A stretch of 64,000 bases of DNA, from NCBI RefSeq assembly GCF_000023885.1, contig NC_013165.1, positions 2,976,001 to 3,040,000 of the forward strand. Direction: 5' to 3'. Each line of letters begins with the position of its first letter. The stretch's first letter is position 1. Position numbers and translations under genes: made by a program. Under the pieces are notes generated by a model. That model was not told the origin of the DNA, did not search any database, and was given only the letters and a program-made list of their open reading frames with translations. Source of the DNA: Slackia heliotrinireducens DSM 20476 (GTDB lineage Bacteria > Actinomycetota > Coriobacteriia > Coriobacteriales > Eggerthellaceae). Shown here piece after piece: positions 1-7,987 of this stretch.

Positions 1-555
1 GATTTTGAACTCTGCGGGGCCGTTCTCGTAGATGTTGTTGCCCTGGGCATCGATGGCGACGATGCAGGGATAGTCCTCGACGACCAGACGACGCACGGCC
101 TCAGGACCCAAGTCGTCATAGGCCACAACATCGCATTCCTTTACTGACGCAGCAATAACGGCAGCGGCGCCGCCGATGGAGGCGAAGTAAACGACCTTGT
201 TCTTGACCATGGATTCGACGACCTCGGCGGAACGCGGGCCCTTGCCCACCATGCCCTTGAGGCCGGCCTCTTCGATCATCTGGGGCGTGTAGGCGTCCAT
301 ACGGCCCGAAGTGGTGGGGCCGCAGGAACCGATCACGTGGCCAGGCTTTGCCGGCGTGGGGCCTGCGTAGTAGATGATCTGGCCGTGGAAGTCGACGGGC
401 AGTTCTTCGCCGGCGTCGAGCTTTTCGGTCATGATTTTGTGGGCGGCGTCGCGGCCGGTGTAGATGACGCCGGAAATGTTGATCATGTCGCCGCAATGCA
501 GCGTTTCGATAACCTCGTCGGTCAGCGGGGTCGTGATGTTCTTGACTTCTGCCAT
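1..555 (-). CDS. Class I fumarate hydratase (or L-tartrate dehydratase) beta subunit, 3' end cut by window edge
   Basis: Reading leftward from an ATG at 553-555 gives 185 codons with no stop before the window edge. The family is about 185-190 residues, so nearly all of the protein is present. It forms the C-terminal half of the oxygen-sensitive [4Fe-4S] class I hydro-lyase, which interconverts fumarate and malate. Visible are HGQIIYYAGPTP near residues 57-68, GSCGPTTSGRMD near 76-87 with the family-typical Cys78, and GMVGKGPRS near 101-109. A GAGAGGAA ribosome site precedes the start. The alpha subunit gene lies 48 bases upstream and a dicarboxylate carrier comes before that, so the three look like one operon. 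Fumarase and L-tartrate dehydratase (TtdB) cannot be separated by eye. Confidence 0.9.
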   Translation of the reverse strand, partial: MAEVKNITTPLTDEVIETLHCGDMINISGVIYTGRDAAHKIMTEKLDAGEELPVDFHGQIIYYAGPTPAKPGHVIGSCGPTTSGRMDAYTPQMIEEAGLKGMVGKGPRSAEVVESMVKNKVVYFASIGGAAAVIAASVKECDVVAYDDLGPEAVRRLVVEDYPCIVAIDAQGNNIYENGPAEFKI

Positions 556-603
556 TGTTGGATTCCTCTCAGATGTCTTCCGTCTTTGCCTGATGACTGC
601 TCG

Positions 604-1449
604 CTAGAGAACGACGTGCTTATGACGCGCGGCATGGCAGTTGAGGGTGACGCCCACCGGCATGGTTGCGATGTGGGTGGGATACGTCTCGATATGCACG
701 GCGAGTGCAGTGGTCCTGCCGCCGAAGCCCTGGGGGCCGACGCCGGACTTGTTGATGGCTTCGAGAAGCTCCTGCTCCAGCTTTGCGTACTCAGGGTTCG
801 GGTTGGGAGCGCCAGCCTCGCGACGGAGGGCTTCCTTGGAAAGCTGCATGGCCTTGTCGGCGTTGCCGCCGATGCCCACGCCGACGATGGTCGGAGGGCA
901 GGGGTTGCCGCCGGCGTTGACGACGGAGTCGATGACGAACTGCTTGATGCCTTCCAGACCCTGCGCGGGCTTGAGCATCTTCAGCTGGGACATGTTTTCG
1001 GAACCGGCGCCCTTGGGCATGATGGTGATGGAAAGCTCATCGCCGGGCACGAGACGGGCGTAGATGATGGCCGGGGTGTTGTCGCCGGCGTTCTTGCGGT
1101 TCAGGACAGGGTCGATGACCGTGGACTTGCGCAGGTAGCCGTCGATGTAGCCCTTGGCCACGCCCGCGTTCACAGCGTCTTCGAAGCTGCCGCCCGTGAT
1201 GTGGACTTCCTGGCCGATTTCGGCGAAAACGATGACCATGCCCGTGTCCTGGCACATGGGAACGTTGGTTTCGCGAGCTATCTTGACGTTCTTGCACACC
1301 TTTTCCATGGCGTATTTGCCGAACTCGGATTCCTCTTTGTCGGTTGCCTCCTGGATGAGCTTTTCGACATCCACAGGCAGGTCGCATGCGGCCTCGATGC
1401 ACAGGCGGGCAACTTCCTCGGTAATCGTTGCGGTGCTGATTTCCTTCAT
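604..1449 (-). CDS. Class I fumarate hydratase (or L-tartrate dehydratase) alpha subunit
   Basis: This 281-residue protein is the N-terminal, cluster-binding half of the two-subunit class I fumarase/tartrate dehydratase. Conserved blocks are NVPMCQDTGMVIVFAEIG (around residues 62-80), GGNPCPPTIVGVGIGGNAD in the middle, and LNCHAARHK at the C-terminus. The three cysteines in these blocks are the expected [4Fe-4S] ligands. Length is normal for FumA-alpha/TtdA. The start is supported by position just after an intergenic palindrome at 1476-1496 and by the conserved N-terminus. It sits between a CitT/TtdT-like carrier and the beta subunit, an order also seen in tartrate-utilisation operons. The substrate could therefore be fumarate/malate or L-tartrate. 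Confidence 0.92.
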   Translation of the reverse strand: MKEISTATITEEVARLCIEAACDLPVDVEKLIQEATDKEESEFGKYAMEKVCKNVKIARETNVPMCQDTGMVIVFAEIGQEVHITGGSFEDAVNAGVAKGYIDGYLRKSTVIDPVLNRKNAGDNTPAIIYARLVPGDELSITIMPKGAGSENMSQLKMLKPAQGLEGIKQFVIDSVVNAGGNPCPPTIVGVGIGGNADKAMQLSKEALRREAGAPNPNPEYAKLEQELLEAINKSGVGPQGFGGRTTALAVHIETYPTHIATMPVGVTLNCHAARHKHVVL

Positions 1450-1475
1450 AGTTCGATAGCCTTTCTGGTTAGATA

Positions 1476-1496
1476 GCCGCGCGCCAGGCGCGCGGC
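1476..1496. repeat. 21-base palindrome between carrier and fumarase genes
   Basis: Two 10-base arms (GCCGCGCGCC / GGCGCGCGGC) are separated by a single base. The palindrome lies in the gap between the carrier stop and the alpha subunit start, on the transcribed minus strand. A related pair of arms containing GCGCGCCAGG occurs at 4865-4908. No T-run follows, so it is more likely an mRNA-stabilising or attenuating hairpin than a full terminator. Confidence 0.6.
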
Positions 1497-1525
1497 CGAG
1501 AATTCATCAGGATGCTTGGTTCGAC

Positions 1526-3079
1526 TTACATGTAGCCGATGACCGACCACCAGCCGAAACCGACCGTGAACAGGATGATCATTTCGATAACAGCGCAGAC
1601 CAGACCGATAGTCCACCACTTGCCCTGGGTCACGTAGCCGCTGCCGAAGTAGACCGGTGCGGGGCCGGAACCGTAGTGGGTCAGGCAACCGTAGAAGTTG
1701 GAGATCATGCCCAGCAGCATGGCCGCAGCCAGAGGAGGCGCACCTGCAGCGAGGCAGACAGCCAGGAATGCGGAGTACATTGCCGACACGTGAGCCGTGG
1801 CGGATGCGAACAGGTAGTGGGACAGGAAGTACACGACACCCAGAATGATGAGCGCGACGAGCCAGGACATGCCGCCGACGGCGCCGGCCATGATGTCGGA
1901 GAACCACGGGATGAGACCCAGGGTGTTCAGGTAGGACGCCATCATAACCAGGGCGGCGAACCAAACCAGAGTGTCCCAAGCGGCCTTCTCGTTCTTGATG
2001 TCTTCCCAGGTAAGAACACCCAGGACCAGAAGCATGGCCAGACCGATGAACGCGGTGACCGTAGCGTTCAGGCTGATGGAGCTGCCGGCGATCCAGAGAA
2101 CCAGGATGACGAGGAAAACCAGGATCATGAGCTTCTCGGAGGTCTTCACCGGGCCCATTTCCTTCAGCTTCTCGTGAGCAAGGTCGCTTGCTTCAGGCGT
2201 TTCCTTGATCTCGGGCGGGAAGATCTTGAAGATGACGAACGGAACGACGATCAGGCACACGAGGCCGGGCACGCATGCGGCGATGGCCCAACCGGCCCAG
2301 TCGATGTTGATGCCGGCCAGTTCAGCCGCGAGGGAGACTGCCAACGGGTTGGCGGCCATGGCGGTCATGAACATGGCGGAGGTGATCATGTCGGCCTGGA
2401 ATGCCGTGACGTGCAGGTACGAACCCAACTTGCGGGCGGTGCCGTCGTCAGGGTTGGAGCCGAAGACGCGGGACAGCGACGAAACGATCGGGTAGATCAC
2501 GCCGCCGGCGCGAGCCGTGTTGGACGGCATGGCCGTTGCCAAAATCAGGTCGGTTGCGGCCAGAGAGTAGCTCAGGCCCAGCGTCTTCTTGCCGAACTTG
2601 CTCATGAACAGGTAGGCGATGCGATTGCCCAGACCCGTCTTGATGAAGCCGCGCGAAATGAAGAACGCGATGACGATCAACCAAATCGTCGTGTTGTGGA
2701 AGCCAGAGAGCGTGTTGGTGATGTAGCCGCTGGAGCTTCCGTTGTCCAGAAGCTTCGTAAGCATGATCACCGTGAGCGCGAGAATGGAAACCGCGCCCAT
2801 AGGCATGGGCTTGAGGATCAGACCCACGATGGTCGCCACGAAGATCGCGAACAGGTGCCAGCAGTTCGCCGCTAGAACCGCGCCATCGATGTCTTCGAAG
2901 CCCTCAGCGGATTGGGCGAACTCGACCAAGCCTGCCGGAACCGGGATGAACCACAGAACCAGGCCGACGAGAACCGTCACCGCCAATGTAATCCAGTTTA
3001 CCCCCTTTTTCTTACCCCCTTGATTTCGCTTGGATACCGCTTCCTCGGTTTTCTTGCCAAGCTGATGCTGTGCAACCAT
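1526..3079 (-). CDS. CitT/TtdT-type dicarboxylate carrier (DASS/SLC13 family)
   Basis: This 517-residue polytopic membrane protein carries the signatures of the 2-oxoglutarate/malate-translocator and citrate/tartrate:succinate antiporter branch. AMPSNTARAGGVIYP lies near residues 183-197, and SNFYGCLTHYGSGPAPVYFG near the C-terminus is followed by GYVTQGKWW. A basic, soluble N-terminal stretch of about 25 residues precedes the first membrane span. It is the first gene of a minus-strand unit with the fumarase/tartrate dehydratase pair, which suggests C4-dicarboxylate or tartrate uptake with succinate export. The ATG at 3077-3079 follows GAAAGGTGGG. A second, different SLC13 carrier is transcribed divergently. 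Confidence 0.9.
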   Translation of the reverse strand: MVAQHQLGKKTEEAVSKRNQGGKKKGVNWITLAVTVLVGLVLWFIPVPAGLVEFAQSAEGFEDIDGAVLAANCWHLFAIFVATIVGLILKPMPMGAVSILALTVIMLTKLLDNGSSSGYITNTLSGFHNTTIWLIVIAFFISRGFIKTGLGNRIAYLFMSKFGKKTLGLSYSLAATDLILATAMPSNTARAGGVIYPIVSSLSRVFGSNPDDGTARKLGSYLHVTAFQADMITSAMFMTAMAANPLAVSLAAELAGINIDWAGWAIAACVPGLVCLIVVPFVIFKIFPPEIKETPEASDLAHEKLKEMGPVKTSEKLMILVFLVILVLWIAGSSISLNATVTAFIGLAMLLVLGVLTWEDIKNEKAAWDTLVWFAALVMMASYLNTLGLIPWFSDIMAGAVGGMSWLVALIILGVVYFLSHYLFASATAHVSAMYSAFLAVCLAAGAPPLAAAMLLGMISNFYGCLTHYGSGPAPVYFGSGYVTQGKWWTIGLVCAVIEMIILFTVGFGWWSVIGYM

Positions 3080-3354
3080 GGCCCACCTTTCTCTCGTGAA
3101 CGGGCGTTGCTACACACGCATGCTGTCAAGATTTCATGAAAAGCAAAACGCACACCAGGGGTGTAATTTACATATCCCCTGTTCAGAAGGGGTGTGCCTT
3201 GTGTCTCATTTGATGATTATCTACGGAAATATATATCGCACTATCCGAATACATCCGCCCCGATTACACCAGTTATGGGCGTTCCGCCCGAGCCCCGTTT
3301 TCCCAATAATCGAAGCTGCGTTCAAAGGCGTTTCGAGGGAGCGGGGGGTTTGCC
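3080..3354. promoter_or_regulatory. Divergent promoter region between two dicarboxylate carriers
   Basis: This 275-base gene-free region holds the promoters of both carriers. It contains a nested repeat: GCACACC at 3150-3156 is complementary to GGTGTGC at 3191-3197, and GGGGTGT occurs twice between and within the arms. An AT-rich stretch (GGAAATATATATCG) lies near 3224-3238. The string TGCTACACACGCATGCTG at 3108-3125 closely matches one at 35414-35431 upstream of a molybdoenzyme operon. These are candidate operators only. Confidence 0.5.
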
Positions 3355-4854
3355 ATGACATTCGATCGTGCAAGACAAGCCGTAGGTTTGGTCGGAGGGC
3401 CCCTGTGCGCTCTGGGCGTGTACGCACTGCCGATTCCCGCGCTGTCGCCAGGGGCCCACACGCTTCTCGCGATTGTGACGTTGGTGTGCCTGTGGTGGAT
3501 TACCGAGCCGGTACCCATCCCTGTCACCTCGCTCATCGGTCCCATGCTGGCCGTCATCTTCGGCGTGGCTGCAGTCGGCGACGCTTTCGACGCGTTCTCC
3601 AGTCCTGTCATATTCCTGTTTTTGGGAGGATTCATCCTTGCCCGAGCCATGACGCTGCACGGCCTGGACCGCAGGTTCGCATACAAGATCCTTTCCCTCA
3701 AATGGGTGGGATCCAGCCCCACGAGGATCTTCCTCGCCGTGGGCATTGCGACCATGCTGTGCTCGGGGTGGATCAGCAACACGGCGACCGCTGCCATGAT
3801 GCTGCCCATTTCCATCGGTCTTTTGGAAGCCATTCAGGAGATGATGGCCGCCAACGGCAAAAACGTCGACCTGCATACCTATAAATACGCCACCGGATTG
3901 ATGATCATGACGGCCTACGCCGCATCCATCGGCGGTGTGCTCACGCCCATCGGAACGCCGCCGAATTTGATTATGGTGGGGCTTTTGGACACCATGGCCG
4001 ACATCCACGTCTCGTTCTTCCAGTGGATGGTCTGGGGGTTTGTCGCCATGTCCGTGTATTTCGCCATTGCAGCCGCCGTGCTGCACTTCCAATACCCCGC
4101 CGACATTAAGCGCATCGACGGAGCCGAAGATGTCATCCGCCGCAAGGTGGAGGAGCTGGGTCCATGGACCTTCGGGCAGAAGGCGACGCTTGTCGCGTTT
4201 CTGGGCGCCGTCGTCCTTTGGACCGCCCCCGGCGTTCTCAGCATCGTATTCGGATCGGACAGCCAGATACTCTCATCCTACAGCGTCATGCTCCCCGAGT
4301 CCGTGGTCGCCCTGCTCGCCGCCGTGTCGCTTTTCCTGATCCCCACCGATTTCGAGAACCGCGAATTCGTCATGAACTGGAAGGATGCCGTCGCGGGCGT
4401 CGATTGGGGAACGCTTTTGCTGTTCGGCGGCGGATTATCGCTGGGCACCCTGATGTTCTCCACCGGGCTTTCCGAGTGGGTCGGTGCAAGCATCGTCGCC
4501 GCTTTCGGCGGCGAACCTTCCGAATTCGTGTTCGTAGCGGTGTTCTGTGTGCTTTCGCTGGGCTTGTCAGAACTCGCTTCCAACACCGCAGCCGTGAACA
4601 TGGTCGGCCCACTGGCCATCACGGCTGCGACCACAGCCGGCTTCGACCCGATTCCCGTTGCCGTGGGCGTGGCGCTGTCGGCATCCCTCGGCTTCATGCT
4701 GCCCGTGTCCACCCCGCCGAACGCCATCGTGTACTCCACCGGCTACATCCCCATCACCAAGATGATCAAATCAGGGTTCATCATCGACGTAGTCGGGATC
4801 TTCTGCGTCACCATTCCCCTGTGCCTGCTGCTCGTCAAATTCGTCATCGGGTAG
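3355..4854 (+). CDS. SLC13/DASS sodium-coupled anion symporter
   Basis: This 499-residue membrane carrier belongs to the NaDC/VcINDY branch of the family. It shows the paired Ser-Asn-Thr and TPPN-type motifs: GWISNTATAAMMLPI near residues 138-152, PIGTPPNLIMVG near 199-210, ELASNTAAVNMVGPLAI near 407-423, and PVSTPPNAIVYSTGYIPI near 451-468. These motifs bind sodium and the substrate carboxylates in characterised relatives. The start follows GGGAGCGGGGGG. It is divergent from the CitT-like carrier and lies upstream of a Tat-exported flavin reductase, separated from it by a terminator-like hairpin. Likely substrates are succinate, fumarate or malate, though sulfate cannot be excluded. Confidence 0.88.
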   Translation: MTFDRARQAVGLVGGPLCALGVYALPIPALSPGAHTLLAIVTLVCLWWITEPVPIPVTSLIGPMLAVIFGVAAVGDAFDAFSSPVIFLFLGGFILARAMTLHGLDRRFAYKILSLKWVGSSPTRIFLAVGIATMLCSGWISNTATAAMMLPISIGLLEAIQEMMAANGKNVDLHTYKYATGLMIMTAYAASIGGVLTPIGTPPNLIMVGLLDTMADIHVSFFQWMVWGFVAMSVYFAIAAAVLHFQYPADIKRIDGAEDVIRRKVEELGPWTFGQKATLVAFLGAVVLWTAPGVLSIVFGSDSQILSSYSVMLPESVVALLAAVSLFLIPTDFENREFVMNWKDAVAGVDWGTLLLFGGGLSLGTLMFSTGLSEWVGASIVAAFGGEPSEFVFVAVFCVLSLGLSELASNTAAVNMVGPLAITAATTAGFDPIPVAVGVALSASLGFMLPVSTPPNAIVYSTGYIPITKMIKSGFIIDVVGIFCVTIPLCLLLVKFVIG

Positions 4855-4864
4855 CAGCGGCATG

Positions 4865-4908
4865 CCGCGCGCCAGGCACCTCAACCGAACACAACCCCTG
4901 GCGCGCGG
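4865..4908 (+). terminator. Hairpin after the SLC13 carrier
   Basis: Perfect 12-base arms, CCGCGCGCCAGG (4865-4876) and CCTGGCGCGCGG (4897-4908), lie 10 bases after the carrier stop and are followed by CCTTCTCC. The stem is strong but the U-tract is weak. The arm sequence resembles the palindrome at 1476-1496. Confidence 0.55.
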
Positions 4909-5083
4909 CCTTCTCCATCGCATCGGCCGCAAAGCCCATAAAGGAGTCGCCCATCCGGCGTCCACCTATGCCAAAAGGTGATAACTGCTAGTCGGAACAG
5001 CTATTTCACTTCGGAAAATGCCCTCCATATAATCGGTGCCAGCACATGAAGTTGCTGAAAACCAAGACTACAGGAGGGGACAC

Positions 5084-6739
5084 ATGACAACGACGTACAA
5101 AGGCATGGACCGCCGCTCGTTTCTGAAGGGAGCTGCTCTGTTTGGCGGAGCCGCCGCAGCGATGGGCATGGCCAGCTGCGCTCCCAGTGCAGCCGGCGAA
5201 GGCGGCTCGAGCAGCTCGGACGGCGCAGGCGACAACGTCACCTGGGACGAGGAATACGACTTCGTGGTCGTCGGCGGCGGCAACGGCGCGTATGCAGCCA
5301 TTCTTGCCGCGCAGGCCGGCTACAAAACCGTGCTGGTGGAGAAGGGCGCCAGCTACGGTGGAACCACCGCGTTCTCCCACAACGGCATGTGGGTCCCCAA
5401 CAACTGGTTCATGGCCGACGAGGTCGCGAACTGGCCGCAGATCGTTCCCGACACCGATGCCGACATCCCCGAGATCGTCGATTACGCGCTTTCCTGCGAC
5501 ACGTCGGGCGCCGCGGACCGCGAGCTGGTGACCGACTACGTGACCAACTTCGCCCCTGCCCTCAAGAAGTTCGGCGAGATGCTGAACATCGAGTTCGCCA
5601 TGGGCCTCATCGACGACTACTACGGACTGCCCGGCGCCAAATTCGGCCGCCAGGTGAACTTCGCCAAAGACGGCGAAGCCACCGGCCCCGGCACGTTCTC
5701 CAGCATCATCGAGCCGCTGGTCAAGGAGCACAACGTGGAGGTGCGCACGAACACCCCTGCCACCAGGCTGTACCGCGACTCCGAAGGCCGCGTAGTGGGC
5801 GTGCAGGTGGAAGGCGCGTCCGGCACCGTGAACATCAAGGCGAACAAGGGCGTGCTGCTGAACACCGGCGGCTTCGACCACAACGAGAAGATGGTCCACG
5901 ACTACCTGCGCGGCCCCATCATGGCATCCAACGCCGTTGAAACCAACACGGGCGACGGCCACCGCATGGCCGTCGATGTGGGCGCCGACCTGGGCAACAT
6001 GTCCTCCGTCTGGGGCGTTCCCTTCTACATCACCGCCGACGACGCACCGCTGACCGGCAACATCGTCGACTGGATGGTGTGGCGCTACGGCGACCATTCG
6101 ATCATCGTGAACAAGCACGGCAAGCGCTTCGGCGACGAGACCGCGTCCTACACCGCCGCCAACCTTGCCTACTACCAGTACAGCACGCAGTACTTCGGGC
6201 TCGAGAACGTGCCCGCGTTCCACATCGGCGACCAGAGCTTCGTGAACATGTACGGCTACCCCACCGTCACGGATGCCGCAGCCGAGCTGCCTGAATACAT
6301 CAAGCAGTACGATTCCCTCGAGGAACTGGCCGCTGATCAGGGCATCGACGCTGACGCTTTGGTGGCTCAGGTGGAGCGCTGGAACGAGATGTGCGACAAG
6401 GGCGCCGACGAGGATTTCGGCCGCCCGTCCAGCCAGTGGCCGAAGGGCCCCTTCTTCGTGCACGAGGACGAGACCTGCATGGGCAAAATCGAGCAGGCGC
6501 CGTTCTTCTGCGTGAAAATCGGCCCCGGCACCTGCGGTACCAACGGCGGCATGCGCGTGAATGCCGACGCCCAGGTTCTGGACCGCGACGGCGAGGTCAT
6601 CGAAGGCCTGTACGCCGCCGGCAACTGCTCGTGCGCGTTCTTCGGCAACGCCTACCCCGGCCCCGGCTCCACCGTCGGATCGGCCGTGTACCGCAACATC
6701 CGCGCTGCCAACCATGCGCTTGATCTGGGAATCATCTAG
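5084..6739 (+). CDS. Tat-exported FAD_binding_2 oxidoreductase (fumarate reductase / ketosteroid dehydrogenase-like)
   Basis: The 551-residue protein starts at an ATG preceded by CAGGAGGGG; an upstream in-frame ATG at 5036-5047 lacks this site. The N-terminus has a Tat signal (MDRRSFLKGAA, arginines near residues 10-11) followed by MASC, a lipobox-like site. The FAD-binding fold begins with VVVGGGNGAYAA near residues 64-75. Further blocks are GGTTAFSHNGMWVPNN (about 94-109), NKHGKRFGDE (about 345-354) and the C-terminal AYPGPGSTVGSA. The GGTTA...W.P.N and YPGPG.T.G motifs recall 3-ketosteroid-delta-1-dehydrogenases as much as fumarate reductases. No heme-binding CXXCH is seen. It probably acts outside the membrane as a flavin-based terminal reductase, and the substrate is unknown. 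Confidence 0.85.
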   Translation: MTTTYKGMDRRSFLKGAALFGGAAAAMGMASCAPSAAGEGGSSSSDGAGDNVTWDEEYDFVVVGGGNGAYAAILAAQAGYKTVLVEKGASYGGTTAFSHNGMWVPNNWFMADEVANWPQIVPDTDADIPEIVDYALSCDTSGAADRELVTDYVTNFAPALKKFGEMLNIEFAMGLIDDYYGLPGAKFGRQVNFAKDGEATGPGTFSSIIEPLVKEHNVEVRTNTPATRLYRDSEGRVVGVQVEGASGTVNIKANKGVLLNTGGFDHNEKMVHDYLRGPIMASNAVETNTGDGHRMAVDVGADLGNMSSVWGVPFYITADDAPLTGNIVDWMVWRYGDHSIIVNKHGKRFGDETASYTAANLAYYQYSTQYFGLENVPAFHIGDQSFVNMYGYPTVTDAAAELPEYIKQYDSLEELAADQGIDADALVAQVERWNEMCDKGADEDFGRPSSQWPKGPFFVHEDETCMGKIEQAPFFCVKIGPGTCGTNGGMRVNADAQVLDRDGEVIEGLYAAGNCSCAFFGNAYPGPGSTVGSAVYRNIRAANHALDLGII

Positions 6740-6778
6740 CACCCTTTACAACGCATGCTGTTCGCACCGATCTCGAAA

Positions 6779-6811
6779 GCTACCGGCATCCGATACTAAG
6801 ACGCCGGTAGC
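6779..6811. repeat. 9-base inverted repeat downstream of the flavin reductase
   Basis: GCTACCGGC at 6779-6787 pairs perfectly with GCCGGTAGC at 6803-6811, across a 15-base loop. It lies 40 bases after the reductase stop and before the stronger terminator. It may be a transcript 3'-end structure. Confidence 0.5.
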
Positions 6812-6868
6812 AACGCAAGGTCTCGACACCACTCCCCCTCCCTGCAACAGAGTGGTTGCGAGCATACA

Positions 6869-6903
6869 ATGCCCCGACGCAGTACGCGCCGGGGCATTTT
6901 TTC
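6869..6903 (+). terminator. Rho-independent terminator of the flavin reductase
   Basis: ATGCCCCG and CGGGGCAT form an 8-base stem with a 13-base loop, followed directly by a run of T. It separates the convergent flavin reductase and LysR gene. Confidence 0.85.
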
Positions 6904-6945
6904 ATCTGAACGATGTTCGACGAAGGCTTCGACGGGCCGAACGGA

Positions 6946-7896
6946 TCAGGAACCACTTTCCATTTCCTGCGCGATGCGCTTCAAGACCGAACAACACGTA
7001 GCGCGGCGCGCCGCCTGTTCGCTCCCGTCATCGTCGTATACGGCCACGACCTCGAAATACGCGTTGTGGTCGGTGGGAAGCACGCGCACCATATGCGAGA
7101 TGTCGGGCCCGGGAATGTGATGGGCTGCCGAAGCAGGAATAATCATCAGCTCGTCAGGCTCCACACCTTGTGCCATGTCGCCCATGGAATCGTAGTAGCT
7201 TCGCCTGAATACAGGGTGTATTCCCAGTTCATCGCAAACATCTTGGACGCGCTGGTTGTACGTTTCATACACCGTAGGACGGATGAACGCGAGCCCTTCC
7301 AAATCCCTCAGCGAAACCTGGGAGCCAGCCTCGAATCCCGCCTCCACCGAAACGAACAACGCGAACGAATCTTGGTACAAGCGCACCGACTTGCGTCCAT
7401 CCATGGCCAAATTGCTGCAGGAGAACGTGATGATCACGTCGTCGAGTCCGTCCTCTATCGAGTCCGTGGGCTCAACATAGCCGGAGACCAACGAGTCAAC
7501 CAGCAGAAACGCCCTGTTCACCTCTATCTGGAACGGCATCTCCTGGTTCTTCGCATAGGCTGCAGCGCTTTCCGCAAGCGAAAGAATCTTCGAATTCGCG
7601 TAGTTTCCGCCCAGCGTCACCACGGCCACGTCGGATTCCTGTTCGCCGCGGGCGCGCTCGACACCGGCATCAAACCTGGCCAACACGTCGATGACGGACG
7701 GGTACAGTGCTCTTCCCGACTTGGTCAGCGAGACGCTTCTGGTGTCTCGCACAAACAGTTTGAAGCCCAGTTCACGCTCGAGCACCGCCATGCGCTTGCT
7801 CAGATTCGGCTGAGACGTATGTACGGCCTCCGCCGCCTTCGTGAAATTCTGGCTTTCGGCAAGCACGACGAAGTCCCTGAGTACCGATAGATCCAC
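6946..7896 (-). CDS. LysR-family transcriptional regulator
   Basis: This 316-residue regulator has an N-terminal winged helix-turn-helix (DLSVLRDFVVLAESQNFTKA, then VHTSQPNLSKRMAVLERELG, residues about 2-47) and a periplasmic-binding-like effector domain in the rest. Length is usual for the family. It is convergent with the Tat flavin reductase and followed by ferrochelatase on the same strand. The nearby dicarboxylate carriers and reductase are plausible targets, but nothing in the sequence proves this. The TAG stop lies at 6946-6948 and the start codon faces the ferrochelatase stop, about 90 bases away. Confidence 0.9.
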   Translation of the reverse strand: MDLSVLRDFVVLAESQNFTKAAEAVHTSQPNLSKRMAVLERELGFKLFVRDTRSVSLTKSGRALYPSVIDVLARFDAGVERARGEQESDVAVVTLGGNYANSKILSLAESAAAYAKNQEMPFQIEVNRAFLLVDSLVSGYVEPTDSIEDGLDDVIITFSCSNLAMDGRKSVRLYQDSFALFVSVEAGFEAGSQVSLRDLEGLAFIRPTVYETYNQRVQDVCDELGIHPVFRRSYYDSMGDMAQGVEPDELMIIPASAAHHIPGPDISHMVRVLPTDHNAYFEVVAVYDDDGSEQAARRATCCSVLKRIAQEMESGS

Positions 7897-7987
7897 GGCC
7901 CCTCCTTAGTAGCCAATGCATTCTCAGAGAAGGGTACCACCCTCAACACGTACCCGCCCCTGCGACGCTGCGTTGTTTAGGGAACGG

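Noticed and set aside
5006-6742. 578-codon minus-strand frame opposite the flavin reductase
   Set aside because: It is the antisense of a GC-rich gene, rich in Val, Gly, Ala and His, with no domain. The plus-strand protein has clear motifs.
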